Source: Brasenia schreberi (Eukaryota > Streptophyta > Magnoliopsida > Nymphaeales > Cabombaceae). Taken from it: a stretch of DNA of 64,000 nt. The stretch covers positions 29,702,001-29,766,000 of the forward strand of contig JAYKKT010000091.1 of assembly GCA_036023115.1 (NCBI GenBank), in the 5' to 3' direction. Of this stretch, positions 1-12,700 are shown piece after piece. The translations under genes were made by a program, and so were the position numbers. The notes beneath the pieces are model-generated. The model had not been told where the DNA came from and did no database searches. It worked only from the letters and a program-made list of their open reading frames with translations. Position 1 is the stretch's first letter; every line of letters starts with the position of its first letter.

Positions 1-392
1 GAAAACTAAAGATCTTAATTATGTTAGATGCATAAAAGACGAGGATGAAAAAATTTCAGTGGCAAATGATGATATAAGAAATAGATGGAAAAACTATTTT
101 TATAATCTTTTTAATGAAAATAAAGATGTTAGTATTAGTTTAGGAGATTTAGCCAAGTCAGAAAAGTATATAAACCGCAATTTCTACCGACGTATTCAAA
201 AGAATGAAGTCAAAGAGACTCTTAAACATATGAAGGGTGGTAAATCGGTAGGACCAGATAATATTCTTATAGAAGTTGGGAAAATACTAGGAGAAATAGG
301 AATCACTTGGCTCACAAGACTATTTAATGAAATATGGAAAAACCAAAAGATGCCCAAGGAATGGAGAGCAAGTACACTTATACCCATATATA
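1..392 (+). mobile_element. RTE-type LINE fragment, start of RT domain
   Basis: An open frame runs from before 59 to about 390 and encodes the segment just before and into the reverse transcriptase. It carries [17 protein letters not shown] and SVGPDNI, near-identical to the two longer RTE copies at 1612-4850 and 22966-25844 but in the opposite orientation. Homology stops abruptly at 392, where a Copia LTR begins with TGTTAAAGG. The left end runs off the window. The 3' half of this LINE copy does not reappear after the Copia fragment, so a deletion or rearrangement followed the Copia insertion. Confidence 0.85.
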
Positions 393-1656
393 TGTTAAAG
401 GATGTAAATGTTAGAAGTTGTTTTTTTAATGTATTTCACATCATTTAAGTGTATTTAACGTGTTATGTCTCTTTAGTAGTAATTAGTACTAATTAGGGGT
501 AGTTTAGGAATTCAAGTTAGATAGGGTATAAGTAGTAGTGATCAGGGTTAATTATGTTTTCATAAAAGAAAGGAGAGGACGGATGCACAAGTGGGCTGAC
601 TGTGGCATATTGGGGCAGCCTCCAATCTGCCAATTTCTGTAAGTTTGTTCTGTTTTTTATTAATGAAATTATTCTTATAATGGTATCAGAGCCTATGAGG
701 TAAGAAAATAAGTTTTTTTTGTTGTTGAAACGAAGAAAATTATCGTGGATTATCTATTTAAAGTCCTGAGAAGAAAGCAGTCTGGATTAGCCTACATTTT
801 TTTATAGAACATTGCATCTATCCATCTTCTTTACTAAGTAAAAAAGCAGCCGTTTGGATTAGCAAAAAATCTCGTGGATTAGCAGCGGTTCTCTTACGAA
901 GAAAATCTCGTAAGTGTCAAGTTGGAAGTGGCAATCTCTATTCACCCTGCGATAATCATTAAAATATCGTGGACTGTTAAGAAGCAGCAGCAACAATCTC
1001 CATTCAACCTATGACAATCATTTAAAAGCGGGACAGTCAGCTATCGGTTCAGTGATCAGCAACGACAACCCTAATTCTAGCTACGACAATCACTAAACAA
1101 AAGTCAGTCATTAAGAAGGAATCAACCTCTATAAATTCCTTATTGTCATTATCAAAGAAATCGTGAGACATCATTGACTGGGCAGAACTTGGACATTCCA
1201 CATCCTATTAAATCAATGAGATAGTTTCAATTCTTGTTTGGAGCTCTTTACTTAAATTTATACAGATGGCTAGTAAAGGAAAAGGAGTTGAAAATCAAAC
1301 AGTGATGTTTAACCATGTTACCAATGAAAAACTATAGCAGTTTCAGATCACTATAACCAAATTAGATGATAGAAACTACATGGAATGATCTAGATCTATG
1401 GAACTGGCAGTTATAGCAAGGAGGAGATGGGCTCACCTAATGAGTCAAACACATAGCCCTGATGTACATGATACACAATATCCAATTTGGAGAAGAGAAG
1501 ATGCTTTGATATCACCTTGGTTACTTCAGTCAATGATTGCATCAATTGCAAAGACATTTATGTTTCTCGAATCTGCTCATGAAATTTGACGTGCATTGTC
1601 AGAAGCATATTACAACAACAACAACAACTACAACAACAACTAAGCCTTTTCCCATA

Positions 1657-4459
1657 CTAGATGGGGTCGGCTACATGGATTCTTTGTTTCCACAAATCCC
1701 TATCGTGTGCCATGTTAGCAGTTAACTCCCAATAAGCTAGATCATTCTTTATTGTTTCTTTCCAACACTTTTGTGGTCGTCCTCTACCTCTTTTAATACT
1801 TTCCAAATTTAGTTTTTCTAACCTTCTTACAGGTTCTTCTTTTGATCTTCTTTCTATATGTCCAAACCATCTTAAACGATGTTCTCTCATTTTATCCTCT
1901 ATTTGTGCCACTCCTAATTTGTTTCCAATATCCTCATTATGTATACGGTCTTTTCTTGTATGACCACTCATCCATCTCAACATCTTCATTTCTGTCACAG
2001 ACATCTTTTGTACATGTTGATGATTAACTGCCCAACACTCAGAACCATAAAACATGGCAGGCCTAATTGCTGCTCTATAATATTTACCTTTTAATTTTAA
2101 TGGTATCTTCTTATCACAAAGAATACCTGATGCTCCTCTCCATTTTAACCAACCAGCATTAATTCTATGTGTAACATCTCCATCAATTCTTCTATCACTT
2201 TGAAAAATTGACCCTAGGTATTTAAAACTTTCCTTTTGGGGAATGCAATGTGTGCCAATTTTAATTTCTATGTCCTCTGAAGTAGCCAAATGATCAAACT
2301 TACATTCCATATATTCTGTCTTTGTTCTACTAAGTCGGAGGCCTTTGTTTTCTAATGTTTCTCTCCATATTTCCAATTTTCTATTAACTTTTTCCTTAGA
2401 CTCCTCCACTAATACAATGTCATCTGCAAATAACATACACCAAGGTACTTCATCTTGAATATGTTTTGTTAACTCATCCATCACCATTATAAATAAGTAT
2501 GGACTTAAAGTTGATCCTTGATGTAACCCAATATTAACTTCAAAGAAGTCTGTCATTCCTTCATGAGTCCTCACAGATGTTTTTGCACCATCATACATGT
2601 CTCTTATAAGGTTAATATATGTCAATGGGCTCTTTTTTCCAAAGTTCTCCAAAGAACCTCCCTCGGTACCCTATCATAAGTTGTTTCTAGATCAATAAAG
2701 ATCATGTGAAGGTCTTTCTTTTTTGCTCTAAAATGTTCCATAAGACGTCTCAAAAGGTGAATCACTTCAATAGTAGATCTACCTGGCATAAATCCAAATT
2801 GGTTCTCTGTTGTACTTGATACTTGTCTTAACCTACGTTCGATAATTCTTTCCCATAATTTCATAGTATGACTCATTAACTTGATACCTCGATAATTCGC
2901 ACAATTTTGAATGTCTCCCTTGTTCTTATATATGGGTATAAGTGTACTTGCTCTCCATTCCTCGGGCATCTTTTGGTTTTTCCATATTTCATTAAATAGT
3001 CTTGTGAGCCAAGTGATTCCTATTTCTCCTAGTATTTTCCAAACTTCTATAGGAATATTATCTGGTCCTACCAATTTACCACTCTTCATATGTTTAAGAG
3101 CCTCTTTGACTTCATTCTTTTGAATACGTCGGTAGAAATTGTGGTTTATATACTTTTCTGACTTGGCTAAATCTCCTAAACTAATACTAACATCTTTATT
3201 TTCATTAAAAAGATTATAAAAATAGTTTTTCCATCTATTTCTTATATCATCATCTGCCACTAGAATTTTTTCATCCTCGTCTTTTATGCATCTAACATAA
3301 TTAAGATCTTTAGTTTTCTTATCTCTAGCCCTAGCTATCCTAAAAATATCTCTTTCACCCTCTTTTGAGTTGAGTTTTTTATATAAGTCCTCCCAAATCT
3401 TAGCTTTTGCTTCACTAACGGTCTTTTTTGCTTTCTTCTTTGCTTTCTTATAAGCTTCTAAAGTTTCACTAGTTTTCTTAGCATAATGTAATTTGTAACA
3501 TGCCCTCTTTGCCTTGATTTTATTTTGTACTACTTCACTCCACCACCAAGCTTCTTTTTGTACCGGTACACCTCCCTTAGATACACCTAACACATCTTTC
3601 GTCACTTTCCTAATATGTATAGCCATATTGTTCCACATATCAGAGGGTGTGCCAACATAATTCCAAACATCTGCTTGAAGGACTTTCTGTTTAAATATAT
3701 CTTCTTTCTCGCTTTTGAGGTTCCACCATTTAGTCTGAATAGCTCGATGCACTCTTCCTTCTTTGTCCATTTTTTTATTTGTAAATCCATAACTAAAAGT
3801 CGATGTTGGGTGGTTAAGCTTTCTCCTGGAATTACCTTACAATCTTTACAACACGCTCTATCTTTTTTTCTACAAATAAAGTAATCAATTTGTGTTTGTG
3901 ATAAGCCACTCTTATAAGTAATTAAATGTTCATCTCGTTTTTTGAAGATTGTATTCACTATAAAGAGATCAAATGACAAAGCAAAATTTAAAATCTCCCT
4001 ACCTTCCTCGTTTATATCCCCATAACCAAAGTTTCCATGAATCCCTTGATATCCTAATGCCTCTTTACCGACATGTCCATTTAAATCTCCTCCTAAACAA
4101 ATCATCTCCCTTTGTAGAATCTTTTGAATCACCTTCTCTAACTCTTCCCAAAAAACTGTCTTTATACTATCTTCTAGTCCTACTTGGGGTGCGTAAGCAC
4201 AAACTATATTCAAAACCTCTGCTCCTAATACTAATTTCAATGTCATGATTCGGTCACCATATCGTTGTATGTCTACTACACTCTCCTTTAAATCTTTATT
4301 TATGATAATACCAACTCCGTTTCGGGCCTTTTCTTTACCTGAGTACCATAATTTAAAACCTGTATCCTCTATCTCCTTTGCTTTTTCTCCAACCCATTTT
4401 GTCTCTTGTAAACATAGAATATGAATCTTTCTCCGAATCATAGTATCTACCACCTCCAT
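1657..4459 (-). pseudogene. RTE LINE endonuclease-reverse transcriptase ORF, broken by two frameshifts
   Basis: On the minus strand the coding region starts with an APE-type endonuclease. [12 protein letters not shown] lies just upstream of the Met at 4459; then come [12 protein letters not shown] with the catalytic Glu, [15 protein letters not shown] and TQHRLLVMD. The frame changes near 3765, where copy 2 has one more base. A linker rich in Lys and the RT follow: [41 protein letters not shown] and [12 protein letters not shown] (FADD catalytic box). A second break near 2640 is a 4-nt deletion relative to copy 2. The C-terminal part has [14 protein letters not shown] and a terminal Trp-rich region. 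In cis the element cannot make full-length protein. Confidence 0.9.
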
Positions 4460-4529
4460 TAGCTTACCCGATAATGTTCCGATATTCCAAGAACCAATAC
4501 GAATCTTATTATCTAGGACTACTTCTTTA

Positions 4530-4790
4530 CCCCCCGCATCCGTCCATAATCAAAATGCGGAGACCCTCTCTGAAAATTTTTCACTACATTCGGGCGGCAA
4601 TGTAGCGGGACTAACTTCTTTACCCACACCCGTCCATGATGTGGGAACCTTCTCTGCAATTGATTCAATACATTCGGGCGAAAATATAGTGGCCCTTGCT
4701 TACTTCTTACTACATTCGGGCTCTGCAGCACGTCGCTAGGCGGGGACGCCCCAAAGCAATGCTCATAATTTTTGTAATCCATGTTGTAGA
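4530..4790 (-). repeat. Degenerate direct repeats in the 5' region of RTE copy 1
   Basis: The plus-strand string TACATTCGGGC recurs at about 4585, 4669 and 4711, each time after a CTTCTTTACC or CTTACTTCTTAC context. This describes roughly two degenerate 85-bp units and a partial third, lying upstream of the endonuclease start and inside the element's target duplications. Tandem 5' units are often promoter monomers in LINEs; that role here is inference. Copy 2 lacks this region because it is 5'-truncated. Confidence 0.6.
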
Positions 4791-4885
4791 AATCCGACGA
4801 AGTTTTATGCTGGCAGTCGGAAGCCTAACACAACCCTCCTCCTTTTATGCTGTCAGAAGCATATTCGAGGAAGAAAAATGTTGCC

Positions 4886-5790
4886 TTGGTTGGTTTGGTT
4901 AATTGTTGGTTTTGGATCCAAATAATTGAACTGAATCATTTAACTGAAATTCTTTGAACTTGGAAACCGAATCTGAACTGAAATCCAAAATGATAACTTC
5001 GGTTTGTTTCAGCTAGATTAATCGGTTTTAACCTCAATATTACTCTCCCCTATATATATATATGTATGTATGTATGTATGTGTGTGTGTGTATGTATGTA
5101 TGTATATGCGTGTGTGCTTGCATGTGTGTTTGTGGCATTTCATCCTCTTTCGACATGTAACAGCTAATATAGTGTGCATCTTCCACATCACTGAGTAGAT
5201 GCATACACCACAACATTGTATTACCCGCTTCATATGTTGCACGTATGCCCTGACAAAATAACCCCTGTACGGTGGTTTTCTGCCCAAGACCTGTGGTAGC
5301 TGGGAAACACCTACAGGTTAAACCTGGAAAGCTACATATCTTTCAGATCCTCGTGATACATACATGCATACATACATATAATATATATAATATGTGTGCG
5401 TCACTTTTAGCTCTACTCCCCCAACCAACCAAATTAATGATGTTCCAAAGTAAGAATAATGTTAACTGCACTGTTGAATAGTCCATAAGTCAAAAGATGC
5501 TTAACTGCAGCGTACATTAACTTTCTGGTAGTCAAAGTGAAATCAAAGGCTACATCTTCAGCACCAACTTACATGATGAGAACTAGAATGTAGCTAGATC
5601 CTGTAATTTGGAAGGACAATTATGTACCTAAAAAAAATAAAGCTTCTATTTTTTCAATTCAGCTCTTCATTGCTGGAACTGTTGGTCTAGAGAGATAATA
5701 TAATTAAGAAGGCAAAATTAATTTCTATACATAAAAAAGAGGCTAATCAAACTTCACAACAAAGACAAAAGTAACAGCATATGTAAGTAC
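4886..5790. other. Non-coding DNA downstream of the last visible bHLH exon, with a (TATG)n microsatellite
   Basis: This follows the splice donor of bHLH exon 6 and reads as intron. I searched the minus strand for the next exon, expected to begin with a DK-A/V-S-I/L-L motif, and found nothing. A TATG/TG microsatellite lies at about 5058-5112 and a short one at about 5360-5395. The stretch 4905-5035 has GGTTT/TTCGGTT-type simple sequence like that in the MITEs at 33900 and 38731. Confidence 0.7.
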
Positions 5791-6729
5791 CTTACTAATT
5801 GAAGGCACAACTGATCTTAGGGCAGCAAAACTTTCATCCAGTTTTTCTCTTCCTCTTTGCTCTGATAGAACGTGACTGCTGCCAGCACCATTGTGTTTGG
5901 ATAAATCATCAATCTCACCAGCTTTCCCTTGAGCATTACAGTCTTTTTGGTGCATCCCAGCAACTTCAAACAAAACCTTCTTCAGTAACTTCTGTGGTGT
6001 GTCAACAAGCTGCATACGGTAGTTTACACCTTTCCTCCATCTGGAGAAGCCAGAATCATTACAACCATTGGACAAGAAAATGCCATTTGAATCATTCACA
6101 GGTTTTGGAGAAAGAAAATTGCACAAAATAGCCGAAAGTGTTTTTGAATAGTGACAATTATCAAATTTTCTATGGGTACATTCTTGTAATTCTTGCATGT
6201 ACTGGTTCAACTTTTCATGATGAATAGAACCACCAAGCTTTTCATCATCTATAAACGAATGTGAGCTGCAGTCACTTGAACCTAAAGAACCATGTCCCCC
6301 ACTAGTTTCTTCTTCCGCATTTTGGCAAATCTGAACTTGACATATATCTGTTAGTTCCTCATGCACATAAGAGTCATCGGGCTGGTGCAGACCATTCTCA
6401 TTCAAACTGTGAACAGGGGACTGCACTTCATGGGCAATTATGTGTGATTTGTTAAACACATTATTTTCAGTTTCCATTTGTGGAAGACAGAAATCAGAAA
6501 TGGGAGGAAAAGCTTTCTGGTCATCCGATAATTGACTGCATTGCATGGAAGAGCTCATTTTCTCAGTAAGCATGGAGACCGCTCTTTCATAATCAAGCTT
6601 AGTAAAAGTATGATCCTCATCATCATCTAATCTTCTAGGACTGAAGGTAGATTGCTCAGAGCAAGCAGGTTTGGAGACCTCCAGGAAGAATGCCAACATC
6701 TGTTCGACAAGTGCGGGGTCCTCTGCCAC
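5791..6729 (-). CDS. bHLH gene exon 6, acidic centre and start of bHLH
   Basis: This 313-codon exon starts [11 protein letters not shown] after the acceptor CAAG|. It includes [34 protein letters not shown] and [20 protein letters not shown], all recognisable blocks of the GL3/Lc clade. It ends with [18 protein letters not shown] and [11 protein letters not shown] at donor AAG|GTACTT. The basic region keeps His, Glu and the last Arg of the H-E-R contacts, but has Gln and Gly where relatives usually have Arg/Lys and Arg. There are no stops or frameshifts. Confidence 0.92.
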
Positions 6730-9700
6730 CTTGAGGAAGCATATGCAGCATATAGATCAAAGAAGGCTTTCAAGTATAGAATATGAGCACAGGAAGTAAG
6801 ACCACTGAAAGAAACTTATGGACTTACCAACTCATTTACCCCAAACTCCAAAACACCATCGACACAAGGAAAACATACAACAGTCTGCAGTTCACAGAAA
6901 AATTTGTCAAAATTGGCCTTTAAGTTAGAAATATCCATGAGAAAGTAATACTAACATGGTCTAGAAAATGACAACATGAACAAAATCAAACCTGAATTCC
7001 AGCACTCTGATAATATTGTTGTTGCCCCAATGAGTTGTTAAATTAGCACGAAGGCAGGAAATAAGAAAAATGAATTAGATAATATACTCTAGGCCCGAAA
7101 AGTGATCCAACAAGAGTGTCGTCATAGATCCGTAAAGAATCATACCTTTGCTAACAGTGAGCGGGTGAATTCTTTACTATCAGCATAATGGGCATCATAG
7201 AGCCAGATATGACGGCCCAGTGCAAACGCTCTTCCAGGAAGCCTGCAGAATAACATGGCATGGGTTATGTGAAGTGTGAACTGTTCGATAAATCCAAGAA
7301 GAAACAAAGAACAATCTTTATTGATAGAAGGAAAAAGAAGGGACAGATTCAGCTCGACCCTTTTGGGCGTATCAGCCACAACAGACTGCATTTTTCTTTC
7401 TTAAAAACTTAATCTCGGATTACAGAAAACCAGTAATTTATATAAAAGACTTTCTAACTTAAAAACTAAAATACCCCTAATAAGTTATTATATTTACAAC
7501 CCAAATTAACGTGTGGTATTTTCTCTTTCTTTCACACTCCCCCTCAAGTTGGGTGGAATATGTTTATGACTCCCAACTTGCTACATAATCGGTCTAATGT
7601 ACTATTAGGTATTGCCTTAGTTAGGGTATCAACAACTTGATCTTCTATTGTCACATGATGCACTCTTAGTATCTTCTTTAGTATCTTTTCTTTGATAAAG
7701 TGATAGTCCACTTTTATATACTTTGTCCTCTCATGTTGAACAGGAATTGTAGATATATGGATTGCTGATTGATTGTGTGTATACAGTGGTATTGGGAGAT
7801 TGACTTTGACTTGTAGTTCGGTAATCAATGAAATCAAAACCATAGTCCTTCACTTGTTCCCTAGGCAGCTGCCCTATACTATGCTTTTGCATTTGATCTT
7901 GTAACTATAGATTGTTTTTTAATTTTTCAAGAAATTATATTTCCTCAAATAGTGTAACATACCCTATTATAGACTTTCTGTCATCAATCGATCCTACCCA
8001 ATCAGCATTTGTGTACAATTCCAAATTACAATGTCCATTATTAGAGTACAAGATACCATTTTCAAGAGTATTTTTCAAGTATCTCAAAATCTTCAATATT
8101 GCATCAATATATTGTTTTGGAGCATGCATAATCTACTAACGATTCCAATAGCATACGTTATATCAGGCCGTGTGATTGTCAAGTAAATCAATTTTCACAC
8201 GAGTTTTTGATATCTTCTAACATCACTTATGTCCTTGCCATTATTCATTCCCAATCTATGATTAATATCCATGGGAATATCACATAGCTTTGATCCTCGC
8301 TGTAACACCTGTCTCTTTTAGTAAGTTCATTACATATTTTTCCTAAATAAGGACGATACCCTTTTTGATCTCAACACTTCAATCCTCGGAAAATAATGAA
8401 GTAATCCCAAATCTTTCAAATAAAAAATTTGATGCAACTGGTCCTTCAAATTTTGGATTTCCTCTTCATCATCTCTTGTTACAACAATATCATCTACATA
8501 CACAATTAGTAGGGATATTCCATTCCCTCTTTTTATAAACAGTGTATGATAATTTTGACTTCTGGTATACTCGAGTCCAATGATTCATAACGTTCAAACT
8601 AAGCCCATGATGATTGCTTGCGCCCATATAAAGCTTTCTTTAGCATGCACGCTTTATCTGTTCCATACAAATGTTTCATTCAATGTAGAACTTTCATGTA
8701 CACGTCTTCATTGAGGTTTATCTAGAGAAAAGCATTTTTTACGTCAAGTTGTCACATTTTTCATCCTTTGTTAGCTGCCAAGCTTATAAGAACATGTATA
8801 AAAGTTATTTTTGCTATTAGGGCAAATGTTTCATTATACTCTATCTCATAGGATTGACTATATCCCTTTGCCATAAGTATGACCTTGTATCTATCAATTT
8901 CTGCAAATGCTTTGTATTTTACGGTATAAACCCATTTACACCCTATAACTTCTCTTCCCTTCAGTAAAGATATTAAGTGCATCACTTGCATAGCAAGCTG
9001 TCATTCTTTTGATGAAATTACATCATGCCATGGTTTTAGAATTTCTGTTGCATCAACGTTGGTTAACACTTCTCCATAATCAATAAAATTTTTGATGGAA
9101 TAAACATATTTCCATTTTTCTTTTCTTAGTGTGATTGGTAGGTCAAAATCATTTGGCAATATACATGTGGGAGGAGTTGCTGTGGCACGGTTAGAGTCTT
9201 CTTGTGTCTCCTACAAATTTCTTCCTCATTCCTCTTGTGTACACCTTATTTAGGGCTTGTTTTTTAGGCCTTTCATTTTCACTATCTTTATTCTCTCTTC
9301 CTTGAAGATCTTCTTCATCAACTTCTTTGGATAGTACTGGGAGAAGTGGTTCTCTCAGTCTTATAACTTGCTTTGGCTCCCCCTCACATTTTATAATAAA
9401 ATGTGTGTTCATAAAATATAACATCTCTAAAAACAAAGAATTTCTTGGTATAGGGTTCACAACATCTATATCCCTTTTGAAAGGGCAAATATCCAATAAA
9501 TACACATTGTATTACCCTTGGGTCCAATTTAGCTCTATATAATATACACATCCAAACACTCTAGGAGTAATATGAAAGAGTTTGTCCACATTATTTGAAA
9601 TGATAGCTCTAACTTGTGCCTAAAATTGTTTCTCAATAAATTTAATAAATTTATGAAATAAAGGAAATATTATAGCAACTTCATCCTTTGATTTTATTAG

Positions 9701-12700
9701 ATAAACAACAGTAAATCAAGAATAATTATCAATAAATGAAACAAATTACTTATGTCCAATAACAACAGTAATCAGGCAGGGTCCCCATACATCTAAATGT
9801 ATTAAACTAAATGCAATATGAGTTCTTGACACACTTCTAGGAAAGTTGACTCTAATATGTTTGCCCAACTTCACACTCTAAGCATATACCTTGGCTATAC
9901 TTAGCTACTTCTGGTATAAGCATATGTAGTGTTTGATGCCAGAGTACCACTTTTTTGTTGTGTTGTGTTGTGTTGAGGACACATGCGTTGCAAATTTTTT
10001 CAAGTTTTCCTCATATACATAAAGGCCTATGTTTCTTCTACCATATCCAAAAACCTTTCTCATCTCCTTTCCCTAAAATGTACAATAAGATGGAGGGAAA
10101 TATACACCACAATTTAGTCTTCTAGTTAATGAACTAACAGAGAGAAGATTCATCAAAATTTGAGGTACATATAACACTGGATCAAGGAGTCCTAATAATA
10201 TCTATAGTTTCTCTTTTTCGGTTACTATATAAACGAATTATCTGCAATTTTAACCATATCATTTGACTCTTGATAATCAACCAACACTTCTTTAGAACTC
10301 ACCATATGTTCTGTTACACCTTAATCAATTACCCAATATCTATCTAAGGATAAATCAGAAAAATTATTGCTTGTTCTTGCTTGATCACCATGCGTTGTTG
10401 TCATAGTTGCATGGTATTTTTCTAAGGATGTCGATGATCGATGTGAGTCATCCCCCTATGCCTTTTAAGCATTTCAGAATCATGTTGATAGCCTCACTTG
10501 TATTATTTGTTCATGTTTCTTGATTACCTGCAATAAAGGCTTTGTTTTTCATATTGTTAGGCTTACCAACTAATTCCCAACATTATTCTTCTCATAGTGT
10601 GTACACTTCAACATTTCTCTTCCATATGTAGAACCATTTCCACGCCCTTTGCCTCTGGTGGCCTGGTGATAACTCCTGACAAAAGTTATTTTTTCAACAC
10701 TTTGCACTTCATTTATTTTTAGGTTTCGCCTATCTTCTTCTCTAATCAATAGGATGTAGATTGTCCCAAGTGTAAGGATTTCTTCACTTGCAAGAATATT
10801 AGCTTTTACATTTTCATAGTTTGATGAAATACCATACAATAGACCAAATACTTTTCTTTTTTCGAATTCATTTCCTCGTTCTTTAGTATACTCTTAACAT
10901 TATGTTGATGATTAATTAGTTTATGTCGTTATGTAATTCTAGAATAAGTATAGTATGTCAAGTTGAGTTACTTTGTAACACGGGTCATTCTGATCCATTA
11001 GGACCCGTGACTAGTTATGAGAAGTCTACTATTCATTAAGGGTAGTTTAGTACATTAAGTTAGATTAGGGTTACTTAAGTAGCATTTAGGGTTACTTAGA
11101 GAATATCGGTTGACAGGATAGACAGAAAAGAACGGTTGTAGACTATGGCAGCCGTTCCACTTCTTTTGTACTTTCTCATTCCAGAATATATTTGATAAAT
11201 GTGATGTTCAGCTTGATGTTTAACATGGTATCAAAGCCTTAAATGCACGCACGCACGCACACTCGCCTCATACGTCAAGGTATCCCTGCAAAAAGAGTTC
11301 AAGTAAGTGGTATATTAGTTTATTGAAAGATTTGATGAAAAATCTGAGATATTGTAATGAAAACAATAATGAAAGATGATATACTGCAGTAAGAATGATT
11401 GTGAATCAATCTACGTGATTTAGAAGGATTTCAATCACGATTAGGAAGACTTATATCATCTATAAGATCACGATTTGATAGTGGAACTGAATCAGACGTG
11501 AATGCATTTCTTGAATCAAGAAGAACGACAACAGAAACAGTTCAGCCGCAGATCGCATCAAGTGACTGAATCATGACTCACTGCTAAGTCGATATACTTT
11601 GTGAATATTGAAAAATAGTGCAACTGAAATTTCAGTTGCAATCAACATCTACATACCGTGGTGGCCTGTATCGACCTACCTTCAAGAGGTATGTTTTATC
11701 TACAAGAAAAAAAAGGGGTTTTTGGTGAGATAGAATCTGCAGAAATCAGCACCAAGGTATATATATACATATATATATACATAAACAGCCACAATATTAC
11801 TCATACTGTGTGGAATCGATTGACTTGAAATAAGCCTTTTGTATTGATCAAGTGTGAAGAATCATGGAAGGAAGAATGAAAGAAGAGTCAATATCATCGA
11901 TATATGGACATGATCAAAAGGTGGAGCCATTTCAAGTCACAAACATTCATTTGGATGGGAGAAATTACAGAGAATGGGCCAGATCTATTGAGTTAGTGCT
12001 GAAATCCAGAGAAAATATTGTTATTATGAGACAGAGTCCTCCCAGCTCGGAAGGAAACAGTGCAGACTATGAGAGATGGTCTAAAGATTATGCCTTAGTC
12101 AGTTCTTGGCTAATTCAATCAATGAATACCTCTATTAGTAAGACCTTCATGTACATGGATTCAGTAGCTGAAATCTGGTGTGCAGTGGAAGAAGCATATT
12201 CTAGACAAAAAAACATAGCAAAAGAATATGAAATCATTGAGAGAATAAGAAAATGTTCATATAATACATAAGTTTAGTACATATTCATGAATCACCATTC
12301 AATTGTTAATGAATAAAGCATTTAAGCAATATATCTTTAGCAAAAAAAAATTATAACTTATAATTGAAAAAAGAATTATATTTACATATTGTAATCAAAA
12401 TCAACTAAATAATCTTCATCTTATCCTCTTTGTTCAAGATCATCACCACCTTCAGCTTCAAAATCAAAATCATCATACCTTTAATATTGTTGCGCTCCTT
12501 TCAAATTAATCCATTAAATGTCTTCTTCACTTAGGAGTGTATTTGCTTCACTATCTTCCATAATTCACTCCTCTAAAATATCAAAATTGTCCAAACTTAT
12601 TAGATCAAATTGGTTCTCCTCCTTATTTATCTTTGTTAATTGCTTGCAAGAAAGATAAGTAAATAACATTAATAATTAAATTAAATTAAATATTGATTTA

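Larger units (their letters stand above)
1612..4850 (-). mobile_element. RTE-type LINE, near full length (3.24 kb), copy 1
   Basis: The element is bounded by a perfect 15-bp target-site duplication, TGTCAGAAGCATATT, at 1597-1611 and 4851-4865. Read on the minus strand its 3' end is a (TTG)n tail with scattered changes (1612-1640). The 3.2-kb size, the single endonuclease-RT coding region and the trinucleotide tail all fit the RTE/BovB-like clade known in plants. It sits inside the gag of Copia-E and so is younger than that element. Annotation pipelines often label this protein 'craniofacial development protein 2-like', which is only the transposon protein. Confidence 0.92.
393..4885 (+). mobile_element. 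Copia-E: 5' fragment of a Ty1/copia retrotransposon (LTR, PBS, start of gag), split by an RTE LINE
   Basis: The probable 5' LTR is 393-680, followed at 681 by TGGTATCAGAGCC, the usual copia primer-binding site for initiator Met tRNA. Gag starts near 1266 (MASKGKGVENQ) and is decayed, with in-frame stops near 1336, 1386 and 1587. It shows the UBN2/gag hallmarks of a W-R-x-E-D-A-L motif and WLLQSMIASIAKTFMFLES. Gag is cut at 1611 by a LINE and resumes at 4851 as SEAYSRKKNVA, then ends near 4885. No protease, integrase, RT or 3' LTR remains, so this is a truncated copy. Its LTR resembles that of Copia-B in short stretches such as GGGTAGTTTAG, suggesting the same family. Confidence 0.75.

Noticed and set aside
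1657..4459. Host endonuclease or 'craniofacial development protein' gene
   Set aside because: Target duplications, (TTG)n tail, RT domain and a second near-identical copy show it is an RTE LINE.
7243..7391. N-terminal part of the frame that runs into bHLH exon 3
   Set aside because: It is intron and Copia-A LTR sequence; the acceptor CTGCAG at 7243 and homology show that coding begins at LPGRAF.
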